Below, in pieces: positions 34,995 through 44,433 of a stretch of DNA of 64,000 nucleotides. This stretch comes from JAQIBY01 sp963676165. Lineage in GTDB: Bacteria; Bacteroidota; Bacteroidia; Bacteroidales; ML635J-15. The stretch lies in assembly GCA_963676165.1 (NCBI GenBank), contig OY781043.1:3876470-3940469 (forward strand). Reading direction: 5' to 3'. Positions within the stretch are counted from its first letter, which is position 1. Each line of letters begins with the position of its first letter. A program made the translations under genes and the position numbers. The notes under the pieces were generated by a model. That model did not search any database. It saw only the letters and a program-made list of their open reading frames with translations, and was not told where the DNA came from.

Positions 34995-37900
34995 ATGAAA
35001 AACGAAAGAAAATTCTGGCTGTCAAATTTTGCAGTCGATAACATAAAAACGGTATATATCTTTTTGGCACTCATTGTTTTTGCAGGGATATATTCCTATA
35101 CAAGTACACCCAAAGAACAGTTTCCAGAAGTTACTTTCCCATTTTACTCTGTGGTAAGTATTTACCCTGGAACTAGCCCTTCTGATATGGAAAATCTTGT
35201 TACTTATCCAATTGAGCAGCAGGTACGTAATGTGGATGGTATTAAGCATGTAACCAGTAAATCTTCTCAAGATGTTTCCATTATTCTTGTGGAATTTGAA
35301 TCAGGCGTTGATGAAAATCAGGCATTGATTGATACAAGAGATGCAGTTAGTAAAGCAAAATCTGATTTGCCAGATTTGCCAGAAGATCCTGAGGTTGTAC
35401 AAATGGATATGTCTCAAATCCCTGTGCTTTATATAAACCTTTCAGGTGATATGGCCTTGGCTGAATTGAAAAGCCATGCAGATAAATTACAAGATTTACT
35501 AGAGGGAGAAAGTACAATTTCCAGAGTGGATATTGTTGGCGCATTAAACCGAGAAATTCAAATCAATGTTGATCTCGCAAAAATGCAGGCAGCTGGGCTT
35601 ACTTTCGATCAAATCTCCAACATTATTCGTTTTGAAAACATGACCATAGCAGGTGGGGAAATTGATATGGATAATTTTAAACGTTCCTTACGTGTGGTTG
35701 GAGAAATAAAGGATTCGAAAGAACTCAATAATGTGTTAGTAAAGCCTGGAGTATATCTTAAAGATATTGCTGAAATCAAAGACGATTTTGAGGACAGACA
35801 ATCTTATGCTCGCTTGTTTGATGAGGATGTTATTACTTTAAATGTTATTAAGCGTAATGGAGAAAACCTCATTGAGTGTGTTGATGATGCAAATGCAATT
35901 ATTGATGAGTATCACTCAAAAGCACCGCAAGCACTTAAGGTTACTACCACCGGAGATATGAGTAAAATGACAAGAGACTCAGTTTCTAACTTGTTTAATA
36001 CCATAATATTAGGATTTATTGTTGTCGCTTTCGTTTTGATGTTCTTTATGGGAGTTGACAATGCAGGTTTTGCTGCACTTGCTGTACCAATATCTATCCT
36101 CATTGCTTTCATTGTTATCCCGTTGATGGACTTTACAATCAACTGGTCATCACAAATGGCGCTTATTGTTGCACTTGGTATTCTTGTGGATAATTCCATT
36201 GTGGTAGTGGAAAGCATATATCGACATTATATGAACACTCCAAATCTACCAATTGTACCAGCATCAAAACGTGCAGTTGGAGAAGTTGCTATTCCTATTT
36301 TGGCAGGTACCACAACGACTTTAGCACCATTTGTTGTGCTCTCTTTCTGGCCTGGAATTATGGGACAGTTTATTCGTGAGATGCCAATTACTTTATCCAT
36401 TACTCTGGTTGCATCTTTATTTGTGGCTTATGTCATTAATCCGGCATTTGCTGTGAGTTTTATGAAATATAGAAAACACCAAAAAACCTATAATATTCGC
36501 AAACGCATCTTGTGGACTGTTGTTGCTGTCTTGTTAGCAACTGTTTTTTACATGTCTGGGTTTATGGTTCCAGGAAACCTAATTTCAATAGGTTTATTTG
36601 TGTTTTATTTCGTTCAATTAATGAAACCACTGATTAAAGGGTTTCAAAATAAAGTGCTTCCAGCCCTTCAAAATTGGTATGAACGAAGGTTGAAGTGGGT
36701 TATGAAAAAAGGACGGCCACGCATTGTTTTAGGTTCAATTGTCGCATTGTTTATTATTACAATGATGCTTTATGGAGCATTTAAGCCAGAAACTACGCTC
36801 ATGCCTAAATCAGATCCTAGCCAGATTTATGTTTATGTTCAAATGCCAGCAGGTACAGCTGTAGAAAAAACAAATTTAGTGGTGAAGGAAATAGAAGCTG
36901 AAATTGACTCCATTATGAAACCTTATCGTAAAGATATTAAGTTTATTAATTCTTCTGTCGCTGTTAATGCAGGTAAATCTTCCTTTGAAAATTCTGCTCC
37001 AATGTCAAATCTGGGGAGAGTAACAATTGGGTTTAAAGATTATCAATACCGTGTAGGGGAACCTACCAGTATGTATCTTGATTTGCTTCGTAAAGGTATC
37101 AAACCAGTTCCGTCTGCGGATATTATTGTTGAGGAACAACAAAAAGGACCTCCAACTGGTGCTCCTATCAACATTGAAATTAAAGGTGATGATTTGTGGA
37201 AACTTACTCAAATTGAGGCTCAAATACGACAAATTATTGAACGTAACAACATACAAGGAATCGAAAACTTAGATTCAGATTTGGAAAAACATAATCCGGA
37301 AATTGTTGTTAGTGTTGATCGTACTAAAGCAAATGAACTTGGAGTGAATACCGGAATGGTTGGAAGTGCTCTACGTACTGCAATTTATGGTTCTGAAGTA
37401 TCTCAATATCGTGAGGGCGAAGATGAGTTCCCAATTATGTTACGCTTAAATAAAGATACACGTGACGATATTGATGCGCTAATGAATATGAAAGTGGGAG
37501 CAGGTTCCAATAAAGTCCCAATTTCAGCAGTTGCAGATTTAGAGTATGTCAATTCCTATGGTGGAATTATCCGTAAAGATTATAAACGAACAAACACCTT
37601 GTCATCTAATGTGTTGGAAGGGTATAATGCCATCAATATTATCTCCAAACTTAGAGCTGCTTTTGCCACTGAACTTCAACTTGAGGATGGCTACACTGTA
37701 ACTTTTACTGGAGAACAAGAAAACATTAAAGAAACAATGGACTTTTTAACTTTTGCGATAAGCATTAGCATTGCGTTAATCTTTCTTATTCTTGTTTCTC
37801 AGTTTAATTCAATTGGAAAGCCAGGAATTGTGCTTACCCAAGTTATATTAAGTTTAATTGGGATTTTCCTGGGGACTATGATCTTCAAAATGCAATTTTC

Positions 37901-38309
37901 TCTCTTCTTAAGTGGACTTGGTATTATTGCTGTGGGTGGAATTGTAGTAAATAATGGGATTTTATTGATTGATTATACTGATAAGTTGCGTGCAGAAGGG
38001 ATGGCTTTCCGTTCAGCTATTGTTGAAGCAGGAAGAACCAGGCTTACTCCTGTTTTGCTGACAGCATTTTCTACAATTTTAGGATTGTTGCCACTTGCAC
38101 TTGGTGTCAATATTGATTTTATTGGACTTTTGACAGAGTTTAATCCAAATTTCTATTGGGGTGGTGATTCTTCTCAATTTTGGGGTCCAATGGCATGGAC
38201 AATTATTTTTGGTTTGACTTTCGCAACGATTCTCACTTTGCTTGTTGTGCCAGCAATGTACTATGTCGTCTATAAAAAACGCGCTGTTAAGAACGGAGAG
38301 ACACTTTAA
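34995..38309 (+). CDS. RND efflux transporter
   Basis: 1104 residues, typical of AcrB/HAE-type pumps. It has an N-terminal helix and two large periplasmic loops, with twelve predicted helices overall. In helix 4 the motif reads GILVDNSIVVVES, so the second Asp of the AcrB DD proton relay is Asn here, as in several Bacteroidota pumps. The second half contains GIIAVGGIVVNNGILLIDY (helix 10). Drug, lipid or metal specificity cannot be read from sequence. It is the last gene of the operon; a terminator follows at 38328. Confidence 0.94.
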   Translation: MKNERKFWLSNFAVDNIKTVYIFLALIVFAGIYSYTSTPKEQFPEVTFPFYSVVSIYPGTSPSDMENLVTYPIEQQVRNVDGIKHVTSKSSQDVSIILVEFESGVDENQALIDTRDAVSKAKSDLPDLPEDPEVVQMDMSQIPVLYINLSGDMALAELKSHADKLQDLLEGESTISRVDIVGALNREIQINVDLAKMQAAGLTFDQISNIIRFENMTIAGGEIDMDNFKRSLRVVGEIKDSKELNNVLVKPGVYLKDIAEIKDDFEDRQSYARLFDEDVITLNVIKRNGENLIECVDDANAIIDEYHSKAPQALKVTTTGDMSKMTRDSVSNLFNTIILGFIVVAFVLMFFMGVDNAGFAALAVPISILIAFIVIPLMDFTINWSSQMALIVALGILVDNSIVVVESIYRHYMNTPNLPIVPASKRAVGEVAIPILAGTTTTLAPFVVLSFWPGIMGQFIREMPITLSITLVASLFVAYVINPAFAVSFMKYRKHQKTYNIRKRILWTVVAVLLATVFYMSGFMVPGNLISIGLFVFYFVQLMKPLIKGFQNKVLPALQNWYERRLKWVMKKGRPRIVLGSIVALFIITMMLYGAFKPETTLMPKSDPSQIYVYVQMPAGTAVEKTNLVVKEIEAEIDSIMKPYRKDIKFINSSVAVNAGKSSFENSAPMSNLGRVTIGFKDYQYRVGEPTSMYLDLLRKGIKPVPSADIIVEEQQKGPPTGAPINIEIKGDDLWKLTQIEAQIRQIIERNNIQGIENLDSDLEKHNPEIVVSVDRTKANELGVNTGMVGSALRTAIYGSEVSQYREGEDEFPIMLRLNKDTRDDIDALMNMKVGAGSNKVPISAVADLEYVNSYGGIIRKDYKRTNTLSSNVLEGYNAINIISKLRAAFATELQLEDGYTVTFTGEQENIKETMDFLTFAISISIALIFLILVSQFNSIGKPGIVLTQVILSLIGIFLGTMIFKMQFSLFLSGLGIIAVGGIVVNNGILLIDYTDKLRAEGMAFRSAIVEAGRTRLTPVLLTAFSTILGLLPLALGVNIDFIGLLTEFNPNFYWGGDSSQFWGPMAWTIIFGLTFATILTLLVVPAMYYVVYKKRAVKNGETL

Positions 38310-38327
38310 TTACGTTAAAATAGTTTG

Positions 38328-38359
38328 AACCAGCTGGAATAATTTCTGGCTGGTTTTTA
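38328..38359 (+). terminator. Hairpin terminator after RND operon
   Basis: AACCAGC (38328-38334) pairs with GCTGGTT (38349-38355), 14-nt loop, then TTTATTTT. It sits between the convergent RND and T9SS genes. Confidence 0.7.
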
Positions 38360-39610
38360 TTTTACAATAAGTTGTCTTTGAAAGAATTGTCCTTCTGTAA
38401 AGATGTGTAGCAAGTATTGTCCGGAAGGTAAATGATTTATGTTTAAAATGTTTTTACCTTGCTCTAAAGCTCCACTTTGAATTAAACTTCCATTTGGAGC
38501 AAATAATTTGTAATTACCATGATGAAGAACCTCTACAAATGCTTCTGTTGTAATCGGATTTGGATAAACTTTTACTTCACTTGATTTGATATTATTATTT
38601 GTTATTGCGGATAAATTCCCAATCAAATGATTTACATCTAAAATCATATTAGCTCCTGAATTTGTGTTTGTCCAGTTAATGCTTAGTTGAAAGTCAATAA
38701 TATCAAGTAATTCACTAGGCATGTCGTAATTTACATTAAAACTTTGATTGTTTACACCCTCACCTTGATGAATTAAGTAATTGGTTTCGCACGAGTTCCC
38801 AATTATTTCATAAGATATCATTTCGACAGAATCAATCGTGTAAAATGGAATTATTACATCCGTTTCATTAAACAAATCAAGTGTAGCAAAAGCTTGCGTT
38901 GTGTTTTCAGGAATTGGGCTTTGAGTGGAAAGATCAACATGTAAATCAACCAAGGAGTCTGGCATCATATAAATTCGTGTTGCACTATCCAAAGAACAGT
39001 GTTGGTCATAAATAGGGAAAGAACTTGAGCTAGTACCTCCTGTCATTTCATATTGAATTACTCCTCCATTTGGCAAGGTGAATTCAATACTAAAAGCGAT
39101 AAGCTCTCCATAATCCATCTGTTCACAATCAGCGATAGCTATACCCCAAGGAGCAATAAGTGGATATCCAAAAATAGAATCCCAAGCTTCAACCGAAGCA
39201 TAATCTCCGGTTAAAGGTGTTTGAGTATCACAGACGCAAAGTGTTTGTGATGGATCAGATGCTGTTAATGTACTAGTAAAGCATAAATCCACAAGATCAT
39301 TTCCATTCTGACATGTTGTGTTCTCATCATCTTCACTACAACCTAAAACCGAAAATGGAGTTCCAGTCCATCCTGAAAATTCAGCATTTGGTCCCCAGTT
39401 TGATACCGATGGCAAGAGTTGAACAACTCCATGATTACCAGGTGCAATTGTATCACCACCAGGTGCTAATAAATAAAAACCAAGGTCTGATACCCAAGTG
39501 TGATTTGCTGTGAAGCAGACTTTAACATCAATGTTTTCATTCATGATGTTTTGAGCATTAACTTGAGTAGATACGAGAATAATTAATAGTAGAAATAAGT
39601 TGTTTTTCAT
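38357..39610 (-). CDS. T9SS-sorted secreted protein
   Basis: 417 residues. Signal peptide to about residue 20 (VNAQ). The first domain (about 25-210) looks like a proprotein-convertase P-type jelly roll (VCFTANHTWVSDLGFYLLAPGG). A second beta domain follows. The C-terminal ~75 residues are a type A T9SS sorting signal (VKVYPNP, then GKNILNINHLPSGQYLLHI, ending RQLIVK). The protein is expected to be exported across the outer membrane and anchored or released. No catalytic residues recognised. Confidence 0.82.
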   Translation of the reverse strand: MKNNLFLLLIILVSTQVNAQNIMNENIDVKVCFTANHTWVSDLGFYLLAPGGDTIAPGNHGVVQLLPSVSNWGPNAEFSGWTGTPFSVLGCSEDDENTTCQNGNDLVDLCFTSTLTASDPSQTLCVCDTQTPLTGDYASVEAWDSIFGYPLIAPWGIAIADCEQMDYGELIAFSIEFTLPNGGVIQYEMTGGTSSSSFPIYDQHCSLDSATRIYMMPDSLVDLHVDLSTQSPIPENTTQAFATLDLFNETDVIIPFYTIDSVEMISYEIIGNSCETNYLIHQGEGVNNQSFNVNYDMPSELLDIIDFQLSINWTNTNSGANMILDVNHLIGNLSAITNNNIKSSEVKVYPNPITTEAFVEVLHHGNYKLFAPNGSLIQSGALEQGKNILNINHLPSGQYLLHIFTEGQFFQRQLIVK

Positions 39611-39735
39611 TTTTTTATCGTGGATTTTAGTAAAAATACGATAAAACTTCTACAAAATAAAATTTATTTTACTTCCTTTTTGTGAAATAGGTTGTAATTG
39701 AGTGTCTAAAACAACTTTTCTTTCACTGACTTTTT

Positions 39736-39743
39736 TATCTTTG
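39736..39743 (+). promoter_or_regulatory. rsfS promoter -7 box
   Basis: TATCTTTG matches TAnnTTTG and lies 16 nt before the rsfS ATG at 39760. Confidence 0.55.
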
Positions 39744-39759
39744 TAAAAAAATAGAATGA

Positions 39760-40155
39760 ATGACAAAAGTAAAACAATTATCATCTAGTGAAGTACTGTG
39801 TCAAACAGTGAATAATGCAATTTTCGAGAAAAAAGGACAAGATATCGTGAATTTGGATATGCGGAAATTGCACAATTCCATAACCGATTTTTTTGTCATC
39901 TGCCATGCGACTAACCAAGTTCAAATGGAAGCAATTGCTGATGAGATTAAAAGAGCAAGTCGTGAAAACCTGGGTGAAAAAATGATTTCTAGTGAAGGTC
40001 ATAATGATGATCCTGATTGGATATTGTTAGATTATTTTGATGTTGTAGTTCACATTTTTTCTGAAGATGCCCGTAAACGCTTTAATTTAGAGGATGTTTG
40101 GGCTGATGCAGAGCGAATAGATTATGATGAGTTTGGGAAACAAAAAACAACTTAA
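39760..40155 (+). CDS. rsfS: Ribosome silencing factor RsfS
   Basis: 131 residues of the RsfS/Iojap family, which binds ribosomal protein uL14 and blocks subunit joining in slow growth. Family features: a KKGQDIVNLDMRKL start, TDFFVICHATNQVQ, and the C-terminal WILLDYFDVVVHIFSEDARKRFNLEDVW region (marked by the HIF and YDVVVH-like core). It precedes ftsH, a common Bacteroidota arrangement. Confidence 0.95.
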   Translation: MTKVKQLSSSEVLCQTVNNAIFEKKGQDIVNLDMRKLHNSITDFFVICHATNQVQMEAIADEIKRASRENLGEKMISSEGHNDDPDWILLDYFDVVVHIFSEDARKRFNLEDVWADAERIDYDEFGKQKTT

Positions 40156-40293
40156 CAAATCATTAAGTTTGTAAACAAAAATCTGTTGCAGATACCGAAA
40201 TATTTTGTGTATAATCACGTTTCAGTTTTCTGACTGTTTTTGTTTAAACCAATAGCCTAGATATTGGTTACTTATATTAGATATTAAAAAATT

Positions 40294-42372
40294 ATGAGTG
40301 AAAAAAAGAAACCAGGATTCATGAACGATTCTGTAAAAAATAAAAAGACAGATGGCAAAAAGCCGGAACCAGGGAAGCCACGTTTTAACACTTGGTGGAT
40401 ATTCTTGGGTCTTTTTGTCATTTTAATTGCCAGTGACTTATTGAAAATTGGCAATAATCCAACAACCATATCCCGTCAACGTTTTGAAAATGAAATGTTA
40501 GCAAATCAAGATGTTGAAAAGATTGTTGTTGTTAATAACGGGCAGGAACGAAAAGCTGAAATTTATCTTAAAAAAGAAGCTATTGAGAAATCTACTTATG
40601 AGGATGCCAATAAATCAGCATCTGGCAACAGACCTCAGTATGAGTTTACTGTTGGAGACTTGAGTTTTCTTGAAGAACGTCTTGCAACTTTGCAAGAAAA
40701 TCTTCCAGCATCAGAGCGTGTTACAATTATGCACGAAACACGTCAAAACATGAGTCAGTTGTTGTACTGGTTATTGCCAATCGGACTTATCGTCCTGCTT
40801 TGGGTGTTTATGTTCCGTCGTATGGGTGGAGGAAGCCAAGGAAATCAAATTTTTAATGTGGGAAAATCCAAAGCTCAGCTCTTTGACAAAGAAAAAAACA
40901 TTAAAATTGACTTTAAGGATGTTGCTGGTCTTGAAGAGGCCAAGGTTGAGGTAATGGAGATTGTCGATTTCCTCAAACATCCGAAACGCTACACCGATTT
41001 AGGAGGACAGATTCCTAAAGGTGCATTGCTCGTAGGCCCTCCGGGAACTGGCAAAACATTGCTCGCAAAAGCTGTTGCTGGTGAAGCAAATGTTCCTTTC
41101 TTTTCCATGTCTGGATCAGATTTTGTTGAGATGTTTGTGGGTGTTGGTGCTTCTCGTGTAAGAGATCTGTTTAAACAAGCAAAGTCCAAAGCTCCTTGTA
41201 TTGTCTTTATTGATGAAATTGATGCTATCGGACGAGCAAGAGGTCGTAATCCGAATATGGGCTCAAATGATGAAAGAGAAAACACCTTGAATCAGCTATT
41301 GACTGAAATGGATGGTTTTGGAACCAATTCAGGAGTCATTATTTTAGCTGCTACCAATCGTGCTGATATTCTTGATAAAGCCTTGATGCGTGCTGGTCGT
41401 TTTGATCGTCAAATTCATGTGGAATTACCAGACCTGAACGAACGTGAAGCCATTTTTAAGGTTCATACCAAACCGTTGAAAATGGGAGGCGATGTGGATA
41501 TTAATTTATTGGCAAAACAAACCCCTGGATTTTCTGGTGCTGATATTGCAAATGTTTGTAATGAAGCAGCTCTGATTGCAGCTAGAAATAAAAAGAAATC
41601 AGTTGAAAAATCTGATTTTTTAGCAGCAGTAGATCGTATCATTGGTGGTTTAGAGCGGAAAAATAAAATCATATCCAAACAGGAAAAACGAACAATTGCT
41701 TTTCATGAAGCTGGACATGCAACAGTAAGTTGGCTACTTGAACACGCAAATCCATTGGTGAAAGTGACAATTATTCCTCGTGGTAAAGCTTTGGGTGCAG
41801 CATGGTACCTTCCTGAAGAAAGACAGATTACAACCACAGAGCAAATGTTAGACGAAATGTGTTCTGCACTTGGTGGACGTGCTTCTGAAGACCTGACTTT
41901 TGGTAAAATTTCTACGGGAGCACTAAACGATCTTGAAAAAGTAACCAAACAGGCAATTGCTATGGTGAGTTACTTTGGCATGAGTGAAAAAGTTGGAAAC
42001 TTGTCTTTCTATGATTCTAGTGGCGAAGCTGGTTATAATTTTACAAAACCTTACAGTGATCGTACAGCTGAAATGATTGATGAAGAAGTGAAAGCGCTTG
42101 TTGAAAAACAATACCAACGTGCTAAAAAAGTCTTGGATAATAATAAAGAAGGATTGCACGAATTGGCTGAGCTTCTCCTGAAAAAAGAGGTCATTTTTAG
42201 CGATGATTTAGAGCGTATTTTTGGTCCTCGCAAAGGGGATAAAGAACGTATAAAGCTGATAGAAACCAACGGTGAAAAAACTGAAGAGGCAAGTGTAGAT
42301 CAGGTTGAAGATGTAACAGATTCAGTTGAGGAGAAACCAAAAGAAAATCCTGAAAATGGAAAACTGGACTAA
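40294..42372 (+). CDS. ftsH: ATP-dependent zinc metalloprotease FtsH
   Basis: 692 residues. An N-terminal cytoplasmic Lys-rich tail precedes the first transmembrane helix (about 33-50). A periplasmic domain and second helix (about 152-172) follow. The AAA domain has Walker A GPPGTGKT (248-255), Walker B IVFIDEIDAIG and the SRH region ending MRAGRFDR. The zinc site HEAGH is at 471-475. FtsH degrades membrane and short-lived regulatory proteins. The C-terminal ~40 residues are acidic and variable; the DUF2007 gene begins within this tail. Confidence 0.97.
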   Translation: MSEKKKPGFMNDSVKNKKTDGKKPEPGKPRFNTWWIFLGLFVILIASDLLKIGNNPTTISRQRFENEMLANQDVEKIVVVNNGQERKAEIYLKKEAIEKSTYEDANKSASGNRPQYEFTVGDLSFLEERLATLQENLPASERVTIMHETRQNMSQLLYWLLPIGLIVLLWVFMFRRMGGGSQGNQIFNVGKSKAQLFDKEKNIKIDFKDVAGLEEAKVEVMEIVDFLKHPKRYTDLGGQIPKGALLVGPPGTGKTLLAKAVAGEANVPFFSMSGSDFVEMFVGVGASRVRDLFKQAKSKAPCIVFIDEIDAIGRARGRNPNMGSNDERENTLNQLLTEMDGFGTNSGVIILAATNRADILDKALMRAGRFDRQIHVELPDLNEREAIFKVHTKPLKMGGDVDINLLAKQTPGFSGADIANVCNEAALIAARNKKKSVEKSDFLAAVDRIIGGLERKNKIISKQEKRTIAFHEAGHATVSWLLEHANPLVKVTIIPRGKALGAAWYLPEERQITTTEQMLDEMCSALGGRASEDLTFGKISTGALNDLEKVTKQAIAMVSYFGMSEKVGNLSFYDSSGEAGYNFTKPYSDRTAEMIDEEVKALVEKQYQRAKKVLDNNKEGLHELAELLLKKEVIFSDDLERIFGPRKGDKERIKLIETNGEKTEEASVDQVEDVTDSVEEKPKENPENGKLD

Positions 42373-42580
42373 AATATTTTCTTCAAACAAAGAACATCTC
42401 GTGGTCATGGCCCAGCAAATGTTGGAAAATGAAGGATATGAGGCGCGTATTTTTAATCAGAAGGATTCATCCTATCATTTTGGTACAATTTATCTGTATG
42501 TGAAAAATGAAGATGCAGATACTTGTCAAAAATTCATTGAACAGTTTAAATCTGATTTGAACATTGAGTCCGTTGATTAA
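42356..42580 (+). CDS. DUF2007-like small protein
   Basis: 74 residues (MENWTKIFSSNKEHLVVMAQ start). It resembles the DUF2007 'putative signal transducing protein' family: short, with a SNKEHLVVMAQQMLENEGYEA helix and a YLYVKNED strand. The start at 42356 overlaps the ftsH stop by 17 nt, and its own end overlaps the cdsA start, so three genes are tightly coupled. Function unknown; commonly next to ftsH/cdsA in Bacteroidota. Confidence 0.75.
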   Translation: MENWTKIFSSNKEHLVVMAQQMLENEGYEARIFNQKDSSYHFGTIYLYVKNEDADTCQKFIEQFKSDLNIESVD

Positions 42581-43412
42581 GCGTAGCCTTAGTGGCATTG
42601 TCTTTGTCTCAGTACTGCTTTTAGCATTGTTTGCAAATTGGTGGTCGTGGGCTTTATTAGCATGCTTTTTAACTGCTACAATTAGTTTTGAATTTGCAAA
42701 AATCATTCGTTCATTTTATGCAAAAATCCCTTTAGTGCCAGTTGTATTGGCTTCTGTTTCAATTTATACAGGTCTGTTTTTTGCTTTTATTTTAGCGGAT
42801 GTAAATACCCTCTCAATTTTATTCATTTCTTTTGGTCTCATTGTGAATGTGTTTGCTTTGAAAGTAAAAGGGAAGGCATTTAAATCATTCTTGGTATCTA
42901 CTTTTGTGAGCTTGTATGCTGCGTTGCCATTTGGTTCGACAGCCATATTTTATTGGTTGAATGGAACACCTGCTGAATGGCAAACCAACATGTTCTTATC
43001 ATCCAACTATCCCTTTGTGCTTCTTTCTTTATTCATTCTGATTTGGAGCTTCGATAGTTTTGCCTATTTGGTTGGTTCTTCCATTGGAAAGCATAAAATT
43101 TTACCAAGTGTTTCACCCCAAAAATCGTGGGAAGGCTTTTTCGGAGGACTAGTTCTGACATTTGGTGTTGCTTTGCTATTACATTATCTGTCGGGAGAAT
43201 TGAATATGTTTGCATGGATTGGTTTAGCAGCTATAGTAGCTGTTTTTGGGACCATTGGAGATTTTATGGAATCTGCATTCAAACGATTAGCTTGTGTAAA
43301 GGACAGTGGAAACCTCATCCCCGGACACGGTGGCTTGTTTGACCGATTCGATAGTTTCTTGATGATTGTTCCATTTGCCAGCATATTCTTACTTTTGTTG
43401 TTAATATTTTAA
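42564..43412 (+). CDS. cdsA: Phosphatidate cytidylyltransferase CdsA
   Basis: 282 residues, multi-pass membrane enzyme making CDP-diacylglycerol from phosphatidate and CTP for phospholipid synthesis. The signature near the C-terminus (GDFMESAFKRLACVKDSGN, then PGHGGLFDRFDS) and the SPQKSWEGFFGG loop are clear. No ATG is available near the family N-terminus. The start must be TTG at 42564 or 42573, within the last codons of the DUF2007 gene, implying translational coupling. Confidence 0.92.
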   Translation: MSPLIKRSLSGIVFVSVLLLALFANWWSWALLACFLTATISFEFAKIIRSFYAKIPLVPVVLASVSIYTGLFFAFILADVNTLSILFISFGLIVNVFALKVKGKAFKSFLVSTFVSLYAALPFGSTAIFYWLNGTPAEWQTNMFLSSNYPFVLLSLFILIWSFDSFAYLVGSSIGKHKILPSVSPQKSWEGFFGGLVLTFGVALLLHYLSGELNMFAWIGLAAIVAVFGTIGDFMESAFKRLACVKDSGNLIPGHGGLFDRFDSFLMIVPFASIFLLLLLIF

Positions 43413-43438
43413 ATTATTTACACCGCAATATCAAATTC

Positions 43439-44431
43439 ATGCAAATTAAATACCTCATAATCCGTTTTAGTAGCATTGGAGATATTATTTTAACAAGCCC
43501 GGTAATTCGAGGATTGAAACAGCAGGTTGAAGGTGCTGAAGTTCACTTTCTCACGAAAGAATCATACCGAAACATTTTGGATAATAACCCTTATGTTGAC
43601 AAAGTACATGTGTTAAAAAATAGTTTGAGAGAAACTGTCAATGAATTGCGTGAAGAAGGTTTCGATTATGTGATCGATTTGCATCATAATTTGCGTACGC
43701 AACGTTTAAAAAACCGATTGAAAGTTGTTGATTTTTCTGTCAATAAGCTCAATCGGGAAAAGTGGCTTATGGTTAATTTCAAAAAGAACAAATTGCCAGA
43801 TAAGCACATAGTTGATCGTTATTTAGAGACGGTTTCTGTTTTTGATGTGACCAATGATATGCAGGGATTAGATTATTTTATTCCGAAGGAAGATTCAACA
43901 GAGAAACTCCGTGCTGAGCATAATCTGTCTCAAGCTTATATTGCGATGGCAATTGGAGGTCAGCATACCACAAAGAAACTGGATGAGGCATCATTGGATG
44001 CATTGTGTACTAAGGTGAAATCCCCATTGCTTTTACTCGGAGGAAAGGAAGATACTGATCAAGCAGAAAGCCTATCAAAAGCTCATGCTCATGTGATCAA
44101 TTTTTGTGGCAAGTTGAATTTGAATCAGTCTGCTGATGTGATTAAACATGCAAATCTTGTCATCACACATGATACCGGACTTATGCATATAGCAGCAGCT
44201 TTTCATAAACCCATTTTATCTATCTGGGGAAATACTATTCCTGAATTTGGAATGACACCTTACCTACCGAATGAAAGGTCAAAAATTTTTGAAGTGAAGG
44301 ATTTAAAATGTCGTCCTTGCAGTAAAATCGGGTTTGAAAAGTGTCCAAAGAAACATTTTGACTGTATGAAAAAGCAAGATATTGATGCGATTGCTCATTA
44401 TGCAAATAAACTTATGAACTCAGGAAACTAG
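43439..44431 (+). CDS. Family 9 glycosyltransferase (heptosyltransferase-like)
   Basis: 330 residues. N-terminal IKYLIIRFSSIGDIILTSPVIRGLK is the hallmark of ADP-heptose:LPS heptosyltransferases. The C-terminal half has the THDTGLMHIAAAF donor-binding motif and CRPCSKIGFEKC. Probably adds heptose or a related sugar to the LPS core, matching hldA at 17.9 kb. It lies 26 nt after cdsA and converges with the permease gene, leaving 2 nt between stops and no visible terminator. Confidence 0.9.
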   Translation: MQIKYLIIRFSSIGDIILTSPVIRGLKQQVEGAEVHFLTKESYRNILDNNPYVDKVHVLKNSLRETVNELREEGFDYVIDLHHNLRTQRLKNRLKVVDFSVNKLNREKWLMVNFKKNKLPDKHIVDRYLETVSVFDVTNDMQGLDYFIPKEDSTEKLRAEHNLSQAYIAMAIGGQHTTKKLDEASLDALCTKVKSPLLLLGGKEDTDQAESLSKAHAHVINFCGKLNLNQSADVIKHANLVITHDTGLMHIAAAFHKPILSIWGNTIPEFGMTPYLPNERSKIFEVKDLKCRPCSKIGFEKCPKKHFDCMKKQDIDAIAHYANKLMNSGN

Positions 44432-44433
44432 GA

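Noticed and set aside
34995..38309. D-to-N change in the RND proton relay as a loss of function
   Set aside because: The first Asp is kept and the same VDN pattern is common in related Bacteroidota pumps, so it is not evidence of inactivity.
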